Shown piece after piece: positions 34,254-44,027 of a DNA stretch of 64,000 nt. Within the stretch, counting starts at the first letter, position 1. The number at the start of each line of letters is the position of its first letter. The translations under genes were made by a program, and so were the position numbers. The notes under the pieces were generated by a model. It was not told the DNA's origin. It saw nothing but the letters and a program-made list of their open reading frames with translations, and did no database searches. Source of the stretch: Halopseudomonas salina (lineage in GTDB: Bacteria; Pseudomonadota; Gammaproteobacteria; Pseudomonadales; Pseudomonadaceae); NCBI RefSeq assembly GCF_008641105.1, contig NZ_VTTI01000012.1, positions 1-64,000 of the forward strand. The letters are read 5' to 3'.

Positions 34254-35276
34254 ATGTCTGATCGTGCGGTATTGCTTGCCAACCTAGGTTCCCCCGCCAG
34301 CACCGATGTGGCCGATGTGCGCCGTTATCTCAACCAGTTCCTTATGGATCCCTATGTGGTCGACCTTCCCTGGCCTCTGCGACGGCTGCTGGTGGGACTG
34401 ATCCTGTTGCTGCGCCCGAAAAAATCGGCGGAGGCCTATGCCTCCATCTGGTGGGAGGATGGGTCTCCTTTGGTGGTAATTAGCCGGCGGGTACAGAAGG
34501 CTCTGCAAGCACGCCTGGACATGCCGGTGGAGTTGGCGATGCGCTACGGCGAGCCTTCCATCGAGAATGGCTTACTGGCGCTGGCGGCAAAGCCGGGTAT
34601 CAAAGAGGTACTATTCATGCCTCAGTACCCGCAGCACGCTGATAGTACTACCACGACCTCGATTAAAGAGGCGCAAAGGGTAGTCGCCGAGCACAAGCTC
34701 GACTTGAAACTGACCATAGTGCCTGCTTTCCACAACAAACCTGGTTATATCGATGCTCTAGTAGCCAGCGCGCAGCCGCACCTGGAACAGGGCTTTGACC
34801 ATCTGTTGTTCAGTTACCACGGTTTGCCGGAACGCCATCTGCGCAAGGCAGACCCAACCGGATCGCACTGCCTGGCTTTTCCAGATTGTTGCGACCGCCC
34901 CTCGCCAGCCCATGCGACCTGCTATCGTGCCCAGTGCGTTTCCGTGACCAGGGAGTTCACTTCCCGCATGGGTTTGCGTGATGATCAGTGGTCGTTGGCA
35001 TTCCAGTCTCGTCTCGGTAAGGACAAGTGGATTGAGCCCTACACCGAGGCTCGGATCGACGAGCTGGCGGAGCAGGGGGTCAAACGTCTTTTGGTAATGT
35101 GCCCGGCGTTTGTATCCGACTGCATCGAAACCCTCGAGGAAATCGGTGACCGGGCCCGGGAGCAGTTCATCGAGGCAGGTGGGGAGGAGTTGGTGCTGGT
35201 TCCCTGTCTTAATGATCATCCGCAGTGGGTGGAAACCCTGGCTAGCTGGTGTGAAAACGAGCCCAGGCAAGCCTGA
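34254..35276 (+). CDS. hemH: ferrochelatase
   Basis: Inserts iron into protoporphyrin IX, the last step of haem synthesis. The 340-residue protein has the active-site motif [20 protein letters not shown] and a later [19 protein letters not shown]. It contains a cysteine-rich insertion with Cys206, 212, 213, 223 and 228 that is absent from E. coli HemH. AAGGAG sits ten bases before the ATG at 34254; an in-frame TTG at 34248 is too close to it. Its neighbours suggest light-linked expression. Confidence 0.94.
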   Translation: MSDRAVLLANLGSPASTDVADVRRYLNQFLMDPYVVDLPWPLRRLLVGLILLLRPKKSAEAYASIWWEDGSPLVVISRRVQKALQARLDMPVELAMRYGEPSIENGLLALAAKPGIKEVLFMPQYPQHADSTTTTSIKEAQRVVAEHKLDLKLTIVPAFHNKPGYIDALVASAQPHLEQGFDHLLFSYHGLPERHLRKADPTGSHCLAFPDCCDRPSPAHATCYRAQCVSVTREFTSRMGLRDDQWSLAFQSRLGKDKWIEPYTEARIDELAEQGVKRLLVMCPAFVSDCIETLEEIGDRAREQFIEAGGEELVLVPCLNDHPQWVETLASWCENEPRQA

Positions 35277-35282
35277 AATATC

Positions 35283-35930
35283 TCATTGTGGCCGGGTGCC
35301 CAGCCCGAGCCACTCTCCAAGCGCCAGGTGCAGGCCCAGCCCCACCAGCACCGCGCCCATGATTCGATCAAACCAGTGTCCCAAGCGAACAAACGTCCTG
35401 CGTACGCGGGCCTGACTGAAGAGCACTGCGACCATGCAGAACCAGGCTGCGGTAGCGATTGCCAGGTACACGCCGTAGCCTGCCTGCACCGCAACAGGGG
35501 TGCCTGGGCTGATCACGACAGTGAACAATGACAGAAAAAACAACGTTGCCTTGGGATTCAGGCCGTTGGTAATGAACCCGTTGGTAAATGCCCGGCGATC
35601 TGACATGGGAGCCGTGTTCAGGGCCGCAGGGTCCGTGCCCATGCGCCTGGCCCCCAATGCACGGACGCCGATATAAATGAGATAACCGGCTGCCAGCAGC
35701 TTCATCAGGTTGAAGAGCCAGAGCGACTGGGAAATAACCAGGCCGATGCCCAGCAGTGAGTATGCTACGTGCAGGGTAATGCCACAGCCCACGCCCAGGG
35801 CGGTCAGGATTCCTGCTTTGCGTCCGATACCAACGCTGTTACGTATCACGACCGCAAAATCGGGTCCGGGACTCATGACGGCCAGCAGATGGGCCGCAGC
35901 CACCAACAGAAATTCGCTCAAGTACGGCAT
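35283..35930 (-). CDS. LysE/RhtB family amino-acid exporter
   Basis: A 215-residue inner-membrane protein with about six hydrophobic segments and the family signature LLAVMSPGPDFAVVIRNSVGIGR near the N-terminus, followed by GVGCGITLHVAYSLLGIG and NGFITNGLNPKATLFFLSLF. It probably exports an amino acid or derivative; substrate unknown. It is convergent with hemH, with six bases between stops. Confidence 0.9.
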   Translation of the reverse strand: MPYLSEFLLVAAAHLLAVMSPGPDFAVVIRNSVGIGRKAGILTALGVGCGITLHVAYSLLGIGLVISQSLWLFNLMKLLAAGYLIYIGVRALGARRMGTDPAALNTAPMSDRRAFTNGFITNGLNPKATLFFLSLFTVVISPGTPVAVQAGYGVYLAIATAAWFCMVAVLFSQARVRRTFVRLGHWFDRIMGAVLVGLGLHLALGEWLGLGTRPQ

Positions 35931-36137
35931 TCAGCTACCTCCGGCAAATTCGTATTTTACCCCATCGGCGGCCTCGCCCGGAACGGTATCGCATCACCGC
36001 GGTCGATGCTCTGCTGCGCGATTGCGCAACTTTTATCTCACCTGACCGGGCGATATCAGCGGCACATGGTCCGGTGTAGGCTTTTCGGCCTATGCATCGC
36101 TGCAGTGAAGGAAGCGACTGATCTCAAGGAGATGGTC

Positions 36138-36647
36138 ATGCAGGCTGGGAAGCCATTACGATGGATCACCGGAAAACGCAGGGAGCAACTCCCTGCGTGT
36201 CAGCGCAGTAATACGGTGCGCCTCCACCAGCGCGGGGTCAGCCTCCTGGAGGTGATGATTGCCGTGTTGGTCCTCTCCGTTGGGGTGCTCGGCGCGGCAT
36301 CACTCCAGCTCAATGCCATCCGTTATAGCGCCAGCGCTGATCATGCTACCCGGGCTACCCTGATCGCCCGTGATGTTCTTGATCGGATTCGGGCCAATCC
36401 TTCGGCGCTAGGCAGTTATGCGGCCGCATCAGTTACCGGGGCTTGCTCGCCAAATCTAGGCGGGGTCAATGTTGCAGCGCAGGATATGGCAGATTTCACC
36501 CAGGCAGTTACCTGTCAGTTGCCCTCGGCTACCGCCAGTATTGTGATTGCCGGTGGGCGAGTGACAGTGTCCATTTCCTGGTCCGAGGCGCGAATAATGG
36601 CGAACGCAGGTGACACGACCCTGGTTGTCTCCTCGGTGATCAGATGA
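36138..36647 (+). CDS. pilV: type IV pilus modification protein / minor prepilin PilV
   Basis: A 169-residue class III-type prepilin: a basic leader of about 35 residues, the prepilin-peptidase site QRG-VSLLEV with Glu at +5, then the hydrophobic helix MIAVLVLSVGVLGAASLQ. The rest is a small pseudopilin head with a probable Cys pair. AAGGAG at 36126-36131 favours ATG 36138 over 36132. It is the first recognisable gene of the operon and overlaps pilW by four bases. Confidence 0.88.
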   Translation: MQAGKPLRWITGKRREQLPACQRSNTVRLHQRGVSLLEVMIAVLVLSVGVLGAASLQLNAIRYSASADHATRATLIARDVLDRIRANPSALGSYAAASVTGACSPNLGGVNVAAQDMADFTQAVTCQLPSATASIVIAGGRVTVSISWSEARIMANAGDTTLVVSSVIR

Positions 36648-37441
36648 GACGCATACAGGTTTCCCTGCAGCGGGGTTTTGGGCTGATTGAGTTGCTCATC
36701 GCTCTGACGCTTGGCCTGGTGCTGGTGCTCGGGGTAGTGCAGGTATTCATCGCCAGCAAACAGACGTTTGTGATGCAGCGCACGGCGGCCGGCCTCAGCG
36801 AAGATGCCCGCTATGTTACCAGTCGGCTGAGCCGCGAACTGCGCATGGTCAGCATGTTCGGTTGCGTGGACCTTCAAAGGTTGCCGGCGAGCATCAGCAA
36901 CAGCATACCCCCTGCCTTCAACAACCCCATCAGCTATTCCAATGGCGCGGGTGCCAGCATCCTCAAGCTGGTGACGGCAGTGCCGAACCACGAAAACTTT
37001 ACTGCACAACAAACGCGCAGTCCCGGTGATTACGGTGCCAACTGGCTGATCGTAACCAACTGCAGGGATACTGGCGACCTTCGACTCTCTGCCGGTGGGC
37101 CGGTGGTCGTGCGGCCTGGAGACATCGTAATTCCGCTGCGGCAAATGGAGTACCGCTTCAGCAAAAATGCGATTCAGGTACGCAGCAACGGTGCAGGCAA
37201 CTTTCAGACGCTGATCGACAATGTAGCCGAGCTGAAGGTGAGTTTCGGGCTGGCCGCAACCGCGGCTGATACCCGAATCAGTGGAGGCTATGTGGCTGCA
37301 GCACCGGGAGTCGATGGCAGTCGCATCCGCAGCGTCAACCTGCAATGGCAGCTTAGCGATAACCCGTCGGCACCGACCAACGGCAGCGTCCAGGCGCGGA
37401 ATGTCAAACAGGTGGTGGCCATCCGTAACACGATTGACTGA
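36644..37441 (+). CDS. pilW: minor prepilin PilW
   Basis: A 265-residue minor pilin with a short leader, cleavage site QRG-FGLIEL, Glu at +5 and the helix LIALTLGLVLVLGVVQVF. It then has the PilW-type DARYVTSRLSRELRMVSMFGC. It helps prime pilus assembly in the inner membrane as part of the PilVWX-PilY1 complex. It overlaps pilV and is 18 bases before pilX. Confidence 0.88.
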   Translation: MRRIQVSLQRGFGLIELLIALTLGLVLVLGVVQVFIASKQTFVMQRTAAGLSEDARYVTSRLSRELRMVSMFGCVDLQRLPASISNSIPPAFNNPISYSNGAGASILKLVTAVPNHENFTAQQTRSPGDYGANWLIVTNCRDTGDLRLSAGGPVVVRPGDIVIPLRQMEYRFSKNAIQVRSNGAGNFQTLIDNVAELKVSFGLAATAADTRISGGYVAAAPGVDGSRIRSVNLQWQLSDNPSAPTNGSVQARNVKQVVAIRNTID

Positions 37442-37459
37442 AACCGGGAGCATTGCTCT

Positions 37460-37978
37460 ATGAAAGGGAAACGATCACCGCACCAGCAGGGATCGGCACT
37501 GATTGTCAGCCTGGTGTTTCTTTTGCTTCTTACGCTGGTGAGTGTGGCAGGTATTCGATCTTCAACCAGTCAGGAACGTATGGCTGGCAATCTGAAGCTC
37601 AAGACCGACAGCCTGCAGGCAGCTGAGTCCGCACTGCGTGACATTCAGCGGCAATTGGCGCAGGCGGCCGACAACAACAAGCCGTTGCCCAACCCTTGCG
37701 CTGGCGTGACATGCAATACGCCGGATGCAGCGTTCGATCTGGATTCGACCGGCGCGCCAGGCGCTGGGTGGGTGCAGATACCCACCTCAGCCGCGACCAA
37801 TAACATGCAGGTCTGGTATCGCATCACCAGCCTGGGTGAAACCCTTGCGCCGGCCAATACGGCGAACAGAAATCCACCCTATGAGGGCGCTGGCAACCTG
37901 TACCGCATAGTCGTGGTGACCTTCAGCGGACCCACCCGGACTGTATTGGAGAGTGTCTATGTGCATTATTCGGTCTGA
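37460..37978 (+). CDS. pilX: minor pilin PilX
   Basis: A 172-residue protein with the PilX N-terminus QQGSALIVSLVFLLLLTLVSVAG followed by IRSSTSQERMAGNLKLKTDS and LQAAESALRDIQ. The +5 glutamate of classical pilins is absent, as in other PilX proteins. Two cysteines (CAGVTC) may form a disulfide in the head. Its 3' end overlaps pilY1 by 20 bases. Confidence 0.87.
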   Translation: MKGKRSPHQQGSALIVSLVFLLLLTLVSVAGIRSSTSQERMAGNLKLKTDSLQAAESALRDIQRQLAQAADNNKPLPNPCAGVTCNTPDAAFDLDSTGAPGAGWVQIPTSAATNNMQVWYRITSLGETLAPANTANRNPPYEGAGNLYRIVVVTFSGPTRTVLESVYVHYSV

Positions 37979-40964
37979 GCCGCGCCGCCTGGTATCAGGC
38001 ATCGTGTCGGGAGTCTTCGCCGGTATTTTCCTGGCACTACCGGCGCAGGCGGCATTCAATCCGCTCAGCGGGCCGATATTATCTGCCCCGGCTGTTGCAC
38101 CCAACGTACTGATGCTGTTCGACAACTCCTCCAGCATGGTACTCAACCGTGTTGGCAACGAGACGCGGCTGACTATCGCCCGCGATGTGGCCAAGGACGT
38201 AATAATCAATAATCGCCAGGTGCGTTTTGGACTGTTCGGATTTCGAGACACTGTGGGTAGCGGAGCCGCTCGCGATGCGCCAGGCGGCGAGCTGCTGGTT
38301 GAGGTGGGCGATATCGCTCCGGGTACCGCCTCTGGTGCGGCCCGGTTCACCACACTTATCAACCGCCTCGACAACATCAATCCCCGCGCGTCTGCGCCAT
38401 ACACCTATACGCCCCTTGCTGAGACCTACTATGAGATGACCCGTTACTTGCGAGGGCTACGCGCGTTCTATCCGCAATCCACGCCCGCGGCCAATCGTCA
38501 GCAATTCGTCAGCCCCGTGGAGTATCGCTGCCAGCAAAACTTCGGCCTGGTCATTACCGATGGCCTGCCTACCTATGACAGCCAGTTTCCAGTTGATATT
38601 GGAACTGAACCCGATATCAATAATCCAGGCGTGGTCGGCAGTATCAATCTACCTGACTGGGATGGGGCAGGAGATGTAAACAGCACTGATCCGAGTGATG
38701 AGGGAAGCACCTTTTACCTGGATGATATTGCCAGATTCGCGTTTGACGTTGATATGCGCAACGCCGGCCGCAGTGGAGTCTCGACCGACCTGGCGGGCAT
38801 GGACTGGGACGATCCTGCCTTCGCGATACAGAATATGCGTACCTTTACGGTGGGCTTTGCGCTCAACGATGCCAACCTGCAGCGCGCCGCGACGCTGGGT
38901 GGTGGTCGCTATTATACCGCGGCCAATCGGCAGGAGCTCGACAGGGCGCTGAATAGCGCACTGGGTGAAATCAACTCGACCTCGGCCTCCGGCGGGGCAA
39001 GCGTTGCCAGTGGACCGGAGCTGGCTTCTGGTTCGCGGTTCTATCGTTCCCTTTATGATCCCTCTGACTGGAGCGGAGCGGTGGAAGCCCATGGGATCGA
39101 CAGTGACGGGAGTGCCGGGGCTCGTATCTGGTCAACTGACACTACCGTCACCGCAAACAGCAATGCGCTTTTCCAGACATGGAGGTTGCCCTCGGGCGCG
39201 AACCAGGGCGCGGTTGTTCCGTTGGGCGGCAATACCTATTCGGGCCTGGGCCCGGCGCAGAAGGCTGTACTGGACCTCGCCTCGGGCTCCAACAGCGGCC
39301 AGGATCTGCTGGACTGGAGTATGGGGCAGGCTGTTCCAGGCTATCGCATCCGCACGCGGCTAATGGGGGATGTGGTGAACTCCTCACTGGTACTGGCGCG
39401 CGCCGGCGAGGCGCTAGCGTCCAGCAGCCATACAGGCTACGCGGCCTACAGGGCGGACAAGCATCAGAATATGGTCTCATCGCTGCTTGCTGGCGCCAAT
39501 GACGGCTTCGTACATGTGTTGGCAGCCCGTGACGGCGCGCATCGACTGGCCTTTCTGCCCGCCGCATTGCAGGAAGGTTTAGGTGCCAGAGCCAGCGTGG
39601 ACCTGGTTCGTAACGGTCATCAGTCGGGCATGGATGGCCCTATAGTAGTCGGAGATGCGGTATTGAACAGTACCTGGACCACTATGGCTGTAGCAGGCTA
39701 CGGTGCAGGCGGCAAAGGCCTGACCGGCATCCGGTTGTATGATCAGAGCGCAGGAAACGGCGCCCTGGGCGCTCTGTGGGAGATCGGCCCGACGACTTCT
39801 GGCTATGCCAACCTTGGCCATGTTTACGGTGAAGCGGTCATTACCCAGTTGGATGGACGTTGGGTGGCAGTCGCCGGTAATGGTTATGGCAATACCGCCG
39901 GGCAGCCCGAGCTCTATGTAATCGATCTGGCTGATGGAAGTCTGATTAAAAGCCTGGCTGCCGGCGCTGCCGATCCTGCCAGTGGTAACGGCTTGTCGGC
40001 TCCGCGGGTGGCTACCAATGGCAGCGGCCAGGTCGTAGCCGCCTACGCAGGCGATCTGCAAGGCAGGCTGTGGAAATTCGATCTTGCAGGCCCTCCCGTT
40101 GACTGGCGGGTAGCATTTGCCGGAGACCCTCTGTTTCGTGCCGGCATTGCCGTCAGTCCCGAGCAACCAATTACTACCCGGCCTGTATTGCTGGATCATC
40201 CCCAAGGCGGGAAGCTGGTGTTGTTTGGTACCGGTCAGTTTCTTGAGGCGGCTGACCGCCTGGACACCGATGTACAGGCTTTCTACGCAGTCTTGGACAA
40301 GCCGGGTGCAACCGGCAATCTGGACTCCGGTAGCCTGCAGCCCCAGGCCATTCTGAGCGAAACGACCGCGGGCGGCCGGAAGGTGCGCACGCTGAGTTCG
40401 CACCGCGTGAACTGGTATTCAACCAATGGCTGGTACCTGCCTTTGATATACGGCAACCCCACGGGGGAGCGTGTAACCCGCAATATCGTAACGCGTGGGG
40501 GGCGGGTTCTGTTCAATACAGGACTGATCATGCCCGGCGCGGACCCCTGCGTTAGTGCCGGTGCCGGCTGGTTGATGTCGATTGACAGCTTTTCCGGAGG
40601 GATGCTACCGGTGGCAACCCTGGACAGCGATGGTGATGGGCTGGTGGATTCCCGGGATCCGTTGAGCGCAGGCGTAAACCTGTCCGGGGGGCTACCCGGT
40701 GATCTGATCGTATTGGAGCTGCCGCGCATCAAGCCACTTGCCCCGGCCAATCCCTTGGCGACGGGTAGTTGTGATCCTTCGGTGGAATTCTGCCCCTGTG
40801 ACCCCAGCGTGGACGACTGCGTATGCGACCCGGCAGATGCCAGCTGCAAGAATATCTACTGTGGCAAGGAATTCAATTACAGCCAGTCTACAAACACGTT
40901 GGAACTGGTCGCAGGTTCAGGGCAGTGCAGTTTCAGCCGAATCATGTGGCGGCAGTTGATGTAG
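37959..40964 (+). CDS. pilY1: PilY1-family pilus assembly/adhesin protein
   Basis: A 1001-residue secreted or surface protein with a signal peptide ending near ALPAQA-AF. A VWA-like region begins with LMLFDNSSSMVL (MIDAS-like Asp at residue 55). The C-terminal half is a beta-propeller typical of PilY1 (LLAGANDGFVHVLAARDG, GRLWKFDL). A calcium-loop-like DSDGDGLVDSRDP lies near residue 889, and the tail is unusually cysteine-rich (CDPSVEFCPCDPSVDDCVCD). PilY1 controls pilus extension and surface sensing. ATG 37959 has GGAG eight bases upstream; a GTG at 37953 is in frame. Confidence 0.9.
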   Translation: MCIIRSEPRRLVSGIVSGVFAGIFLALPAQAAFNPLSGPILSAPAVAPNVLMLFDNSSSMVLNRVGNETRLTIARDVAKDVIINNRQVRFGLFGFRDTVGSGAARDAPGGELLVEVGDIAPGTASGAARFTTLINRLDNINPRASAPYTYTPLAETYYEMTRYLRGLRAFYPQSTPAANRQQFVSPVEYRCQQNFGLVITDGLPTYDSQFPVDIGTEPDINNPGVVGSINLPDWDGAGDVNSTDPSDEGSTFYLDDIARFAFDVDMRNAGRSGVSTDLAGMDWDDPAFAIQNMRTFTVGFALNDANLQRAATLGGGRYYTAANRQELDRALNSALGEINSTSASGGASVASGPELASGSRFYRSLYDPSDWSGAVEAHGIDSDGSAGARIWSTDTTVTANSNALFQTWRLPSGANQGAVVPLGGNTYSGLGPAQKAVLDLASGSNSGQDLLDWSMGQAVPGYRIRTRLMGDVVNSSLVLARAGEALASSSHTGYAAYRADKHQNMVSSLLAGANDGFVHVLAARDGAHRLAFLPAALQEGLGARASVDLVRNGHQSGMDGPIVVGDAVLNSTWTTMAVAGYGAGGKGLTGIRLYDQSAGNGALGALWEIGPTTSGYANLGHVYGEAVITQLDGRWVAVAGNGYGNTAGQPELYVIDLADGSLIKSLAAGAADPASGNGLSAPRVATNGSGQVVAAYAGDLQGRLWKFDLAGPPVDWRVAFAGDPLFRAGIAVSPEQPITTRPVLLDHPQGGKLVLFGTGQFLEAADRLDTDVQAFYAVLDKPGATGNLDSGSLQPQAILSETTAGGRKVRTLSSHRVNWYSTNGWYLPLIYGNPTGERVTRNIVTRGGRVLFNTGLIMPGADPCVSAGAGWLMSIDSFSGGMLPVATLDSDGDGLVDSRDPLSAGVNLSGGLPGDLIVLELPRIKPLAPANPLATGSCDPSVEFCPCDPSVDDCVCDPADASCKNIYCGKEFNYSQSTNTLELVAGSGQCSFSRIMWRQLM

Positions 40965-40992
40965 CTGCTCGTAAGGACAATAGGGAGGCAGG

Positions 40993-41394
40993 ATGAACGA
41001 ATGGAGGCAGGCAGGTTTCACGCTGATCGAGCTGATGATAGCGGTGGCGGTGGTCGGTATTCTGGCCGCGATTGCGTATCCGTCATATCAGGAGCAGGTT
41101 CGTCAGACCCGCAGGGCTGAAGTGGCCAGTGCGCTGCTGGAGAATGCACAGCTGCTTGAACGCCACTTCACACGCCATGGTGCCTACGACACCGGAGCGG
41201 TGGTACTCGCGACGCAGAGCCCCACCAGTGGCGCAGCGATTTACACCATCGCCGCGGTGCGGGGGGCAGATACCTACACGCTGACGGCCGCCGCGGTCTC
41301 CGGCGGTTTGATGGCGGGCGACACCTGCGCGATTTATACCTTCAACCAGGTGGGCCAACGTACGCCAGCAGATGCTCGATGCTGGCGCCGTTGA
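40993..41394 (+). CDS. pilE: minor pilin PilE
   Basis: A 133-residue type IV prepilin with a six-residue leader, cleavage site QAG-FTLIEL, Glu at +5 and the helix [20 protein letters not shown]-terminal disulfide loop (DTCAIYT...ARCWRR) completes the head. It follows pilY1 by 28 bases and ends the pilus operon, converging with uraA 16 bases further on. Confidence 0.88.
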   Translation: MNEWRQAGFTLIELMIAVAVVGILAAIAYPSYQEQVRQTRRAEVASALLENAQLLERHFTRHGAYDTGAVVLATQSPTSGAAIYTIAAVRGADTYTLTAAAVSGGLMAGDTCAIYTFNQVGQRTPADARCWRR

Positions 41395-41410
41395 ACAGCA
41401 AGCCATGCGA

Positions 41411-42658
41411 TCAAGCGGCTGCGGGTTCCACCTTGTCGGCATCTGGCAGCAGCAGGTTGAGCACGATAGCCACGACACCACAGAGGCTTATGCCCTGCAG
41501 ACTGAAATCCTGATTACCTATCATCAGTCCGCCAATGCCGAATACCAGAGTCACCGAGACGATACACAGGTTGCGTGGTCGTGACAGATCCACCTGGTTC
41601 TGAATCAGGGTATTCATGCCAACCACCGCAATCGACCCAAACAGCAGGCAAAGAATACCGCCCATTACGGGGACTGGCATGCTCAGCAGTGCAGCGCCGA
41701 ACTTGTCGATAAACGCCAGCGCCATGGCGAAAAACGCTGCCCATATCATGACGTTAGGGTTGAAGTTGCGCGTCAGCATGACCGCACCGGTGACCTCGGA
41801 GTAGGTGGTATTGGGGGGGCCGCCAAGCAAGGCGGCGGCTGAGGTCGCTAGCCCGTCCCCAAGCAATGTTCGCTGCAAGCCGGGCTTGCGGATGTAATCC
41901 TTGCCGGTTACAGAACCAATAGCCAGCACATCGCCGATATGCTCGATGGCTGGCGCGATGGCTACAGGGATCATGAACAGAATTGCCGCCAGTTTGAATT
42001 CGGGAGTGACAAAGGCCGGAACGGCAAGCCAGCTCGCCTCCCCGACAGCGTTGAAGTCGACTACCCCGAGCAGCCAGGAAAGCGCGTAGCCTACGGCCAC
42101 ACCCGCCAGAATCGGCACTAGGCGGAAAATGCCCCGGGCAAATACGGCAACGATGATGGTCGTTATCAAGGATGCCATCGAGATCAGGATGGCCAGCGGA
42201 TAGTCGACCAATTGGGCGCTGCCATCGCCGGCTTTGCCCATCGCCATATTGACTGCGACCGAGGCCAGTCCCAGGCCGATCACCATGATTACCGGCCCGA
42301 CCACCACAGGGGGTAGCAGTCGACGAATAAAGCCGGGTCCACGCAGACGCACCAGCAGGCTCAATAAGATATACATCACACCGGCGGCCAGTAACCCACC
42401 CAGTGTCGCTGCCAGGCCCCAGGTCTGGTTGCTGTAAAGAATGGGGGCGATGAAAGCGAAGCTGGAAGCCAGAAATACCGGCACCTGGCGCTGGGTGGTG
42501 AACTGGAACATCAGGGTGCCCAGACCGGCGGTGAAGAGGGCCACGTTCGGGTCCATGCCGGTGATCAAGGGCATCAGCACCAGGGCGCCGAACGCAACGA
42601 ACAACATTTGCGACCCAGCCAATGCTGATCGCCAGCCGGTGGTGTTGATTGGTTCCAT
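41411..42658 (-). CDS. uraA: uracil permease (NCS2 family)
   Basis: A 415-residue inner-membrane proton symporter predicted to import uracil. It has the NCS2 layout with repeated hydrophobic helices, FAPAIEHIGDVLAIGSVTGKD (substrate-region Glu-His), GLATSAAALLGGPPNTTYSEVTGAV and NPNVMIWAAFFAMAL. Its start overlaps the upp stop by one base, coupling uptake to salvage. Confidence 0.93.
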   Translation of the reverse strand: MEPINTTGWRSALAGSQMLFVAFGALVLMPLITGMDPNVALFTAGLGTLMFQFTTQRQVPVFLASSFAFIAPILYSNQTWGLAATLGGLLAAGVMYILLSLLVRLRGPGFIRRLLPPVVVGPVIMVIGLGLASVAVNMAMGKAGDGSAQLVDYPLAILISMASLITTIIVAVFARGIFRLVPILAGVAVGYALSWLLGVVDFNAVGEASWLAVPAFVTPEFKLAAILFMIPVAIAPAIEHIGDVLAIGSVTGKDYIRKPGLQRTLLGDGLATSAAALLGGPPNTTYSEVTGAVMLTRNFNPNVMIWAAFFAMALAFIDKFGAALLSMPVPVMGGILCLLFGSIAVVGMNTLIQNQVDLSRPRNLCIVSVTLVFGIGGLMIGNQDFSLQGISLCGVVAIVLNLLLPDADKVEPAAA

Positions 42659-43299
42659 CAGTGCACGTCCTTCTGTTTGGTGCCGAATATCTTGTCGCCG
42701 GCATCGCCAAGGCCCGGGATGATGTAACCCTGCTCGTTCAGGTGATCATCGATTGAGGCAGTGAAGATCTGTACGTCCGGGTGGGTATCGTACACGCGCT
42801 TGATTCCTTCAGGCGCAGCGACCAGCACCAGGGCGCGTATCTCCCGTGCGCCGGCACGCTTTAGCATGTCGATTGTGGCGACCATGGAGCCACCGGTCGC
42901 CAGCATTGGATCGATAATCAGCGCGGTGCGCTGATTCATGTTGTCAACCAGCTTTTCCAGATAGGTATCGGCCTGCAGGGTCTGCTCGTTGCGTACCAGG
43001 CCGATCACGCTTACCTTGGCGCTGGGTATCAGGCTTAGCACGCCATCGAGCATACCCAGACCGGCTCGCAGGATAGGGACTACGGTCACCTTCTTGCCCG
43101 AGAGCTTCTCTACTTCTACAGTTCCACACCAGCCTTCGATCTGTTGGGGTTCCAGCAGCATGTCCTGGGTTGCTTCATAGGTCAGTAGGGACGCGACCTC
43201 CTGGGCCAATTCCCGAAAATTCTTCGTACTTATATCAGCGCGGCGCATCAGGCCGAGTTTGTGGCGAATCAGGGGATGGCGTATCTCTTTGACGTTCAT
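42658..43299 (-). CDS. upp: uracil phosphoribosyltransferase
   Basis: Converts uracil and PRPP to UMP. The 213-residue protein has the N-terminal [20 protein letters not shown], the PRPP loop [20 protein letters not shown] and the uracil-binding [17 protein letters not shown] near the C-terminus. ATG 43299 matches the family start; an upstream Met at 43314 is possible. First gene of the upp-uraA pair. Confidence 0.95.
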   Translation of the reverse strand: MNVKEIRHPLIRHKLGLMRRADISTKNFRELAQEVASLLTYEATQDMLLEPQQIEGWCGTVEVEKLSGKKVTVVPILRAGLGMLDGVLSLIPSAKVSVIGLVRNEQTLQADTYLEKLVDNMNQRTALIIDPMLATGGSMVATIDMLKRAGAREIRALVLVAAPEGIKRVYDTHPDVQIFTASIDDHLNEQGYIIPGLGDAGDKIFGTKQKDVH

Positions 43300-43460
43300 G
43301 GCTTGTGCTCTCATGCGGGGCGCGGGAAATGCGCTATAGCCTAAACCAATGAGTCATTGGGGTCACCCGATTGCAGCGGCCGGCCTCGGTTTGCTTGCCT
43401 TTGCGCGCCAAGATCAGTATTTTGCCCAGCCTTGAACCGCCCCTCTTTTGGAGATTACCC

Positions 43461-44015
43461 ATGTCCGTCGATCTGGAACATATCAAGCAGGTAATGGCAG
43501 AAGCCGATTGTCTGTTCACCGCCGCCCAGGTAGAAGCAGCGATGGATCGCATGGCCGTAGAAATCAACCGCTCGCTGGCCGACAGTAACCCGATCGTCTA
43601 CAGCGTGATGAACGGCGGGCTGGTGATCGCTGGGCAGCTGGTAACCCGTCTGGACTTTCCAATGGAGGTCGGTTATCTGCACGCCACTCGTTATCGAAAC
43701 AAGCTCTCCGGTGGCGAACTGTTCTGGAAAGCCCGTGCCGAACACTCCCTGGTGGGCCGCACAGTGCTTATCATTGACGATATCCTCGATGAAGGTCACA
43801 CCCTGGACGCGATAACCGAGTACTGTCGAGATGCAGGTGCGGCGCAAGTCCTCACTGCCGTACTGCTGGACAAACAGCATGATCGCAAGGCCTACAAGGG
43901 GATGCGTGCCGACTTTACGGGACTTGATGTGGTCGACCGCTATATCTTTGGTTACGGCCTCGATTACAAGGGCTACTGGCGCAACGCCGCGGGGATTTTT
44001 GCCATTCCTGAATAG
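43461..44015 (+). CDS. hpt: hypoxanthine-guanine phosphoribosyltransferase
   Basis: Salvages hypoxanthine and guanine to IMP and GMP. The 184-residue protein has the PRPP-binding motif TVLIIDDILDEGHTLDAI near residue 105, YSVMNGGLVIAGQLVTRLDF, and a C-terminal FGYGLDYKGYWRN. GGAG precedes the ATG at 43461. It is divergent from upp and convergent with the SulP gene 12 bases away. Confidence 0.93.
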   Translation: MSVDLEHIKQVMAEADCLFTAAQVEAAMDRMAVEINRSLADSNPIVYSVMNGGLVIAGQLVTRLDFPMEVGYLHATRYRNKLSGGELFWKARAEHSLVGRTVLIIDDILDEGHTLDAITEYCRDAGAAQVLTAVLLDKQHDRKAYKGMRADFTGLDVVDRYIFGYGLDYKGYWRNAAGIFAIPE

Positions 44016-44027
44016 GTCACAGTTGGC

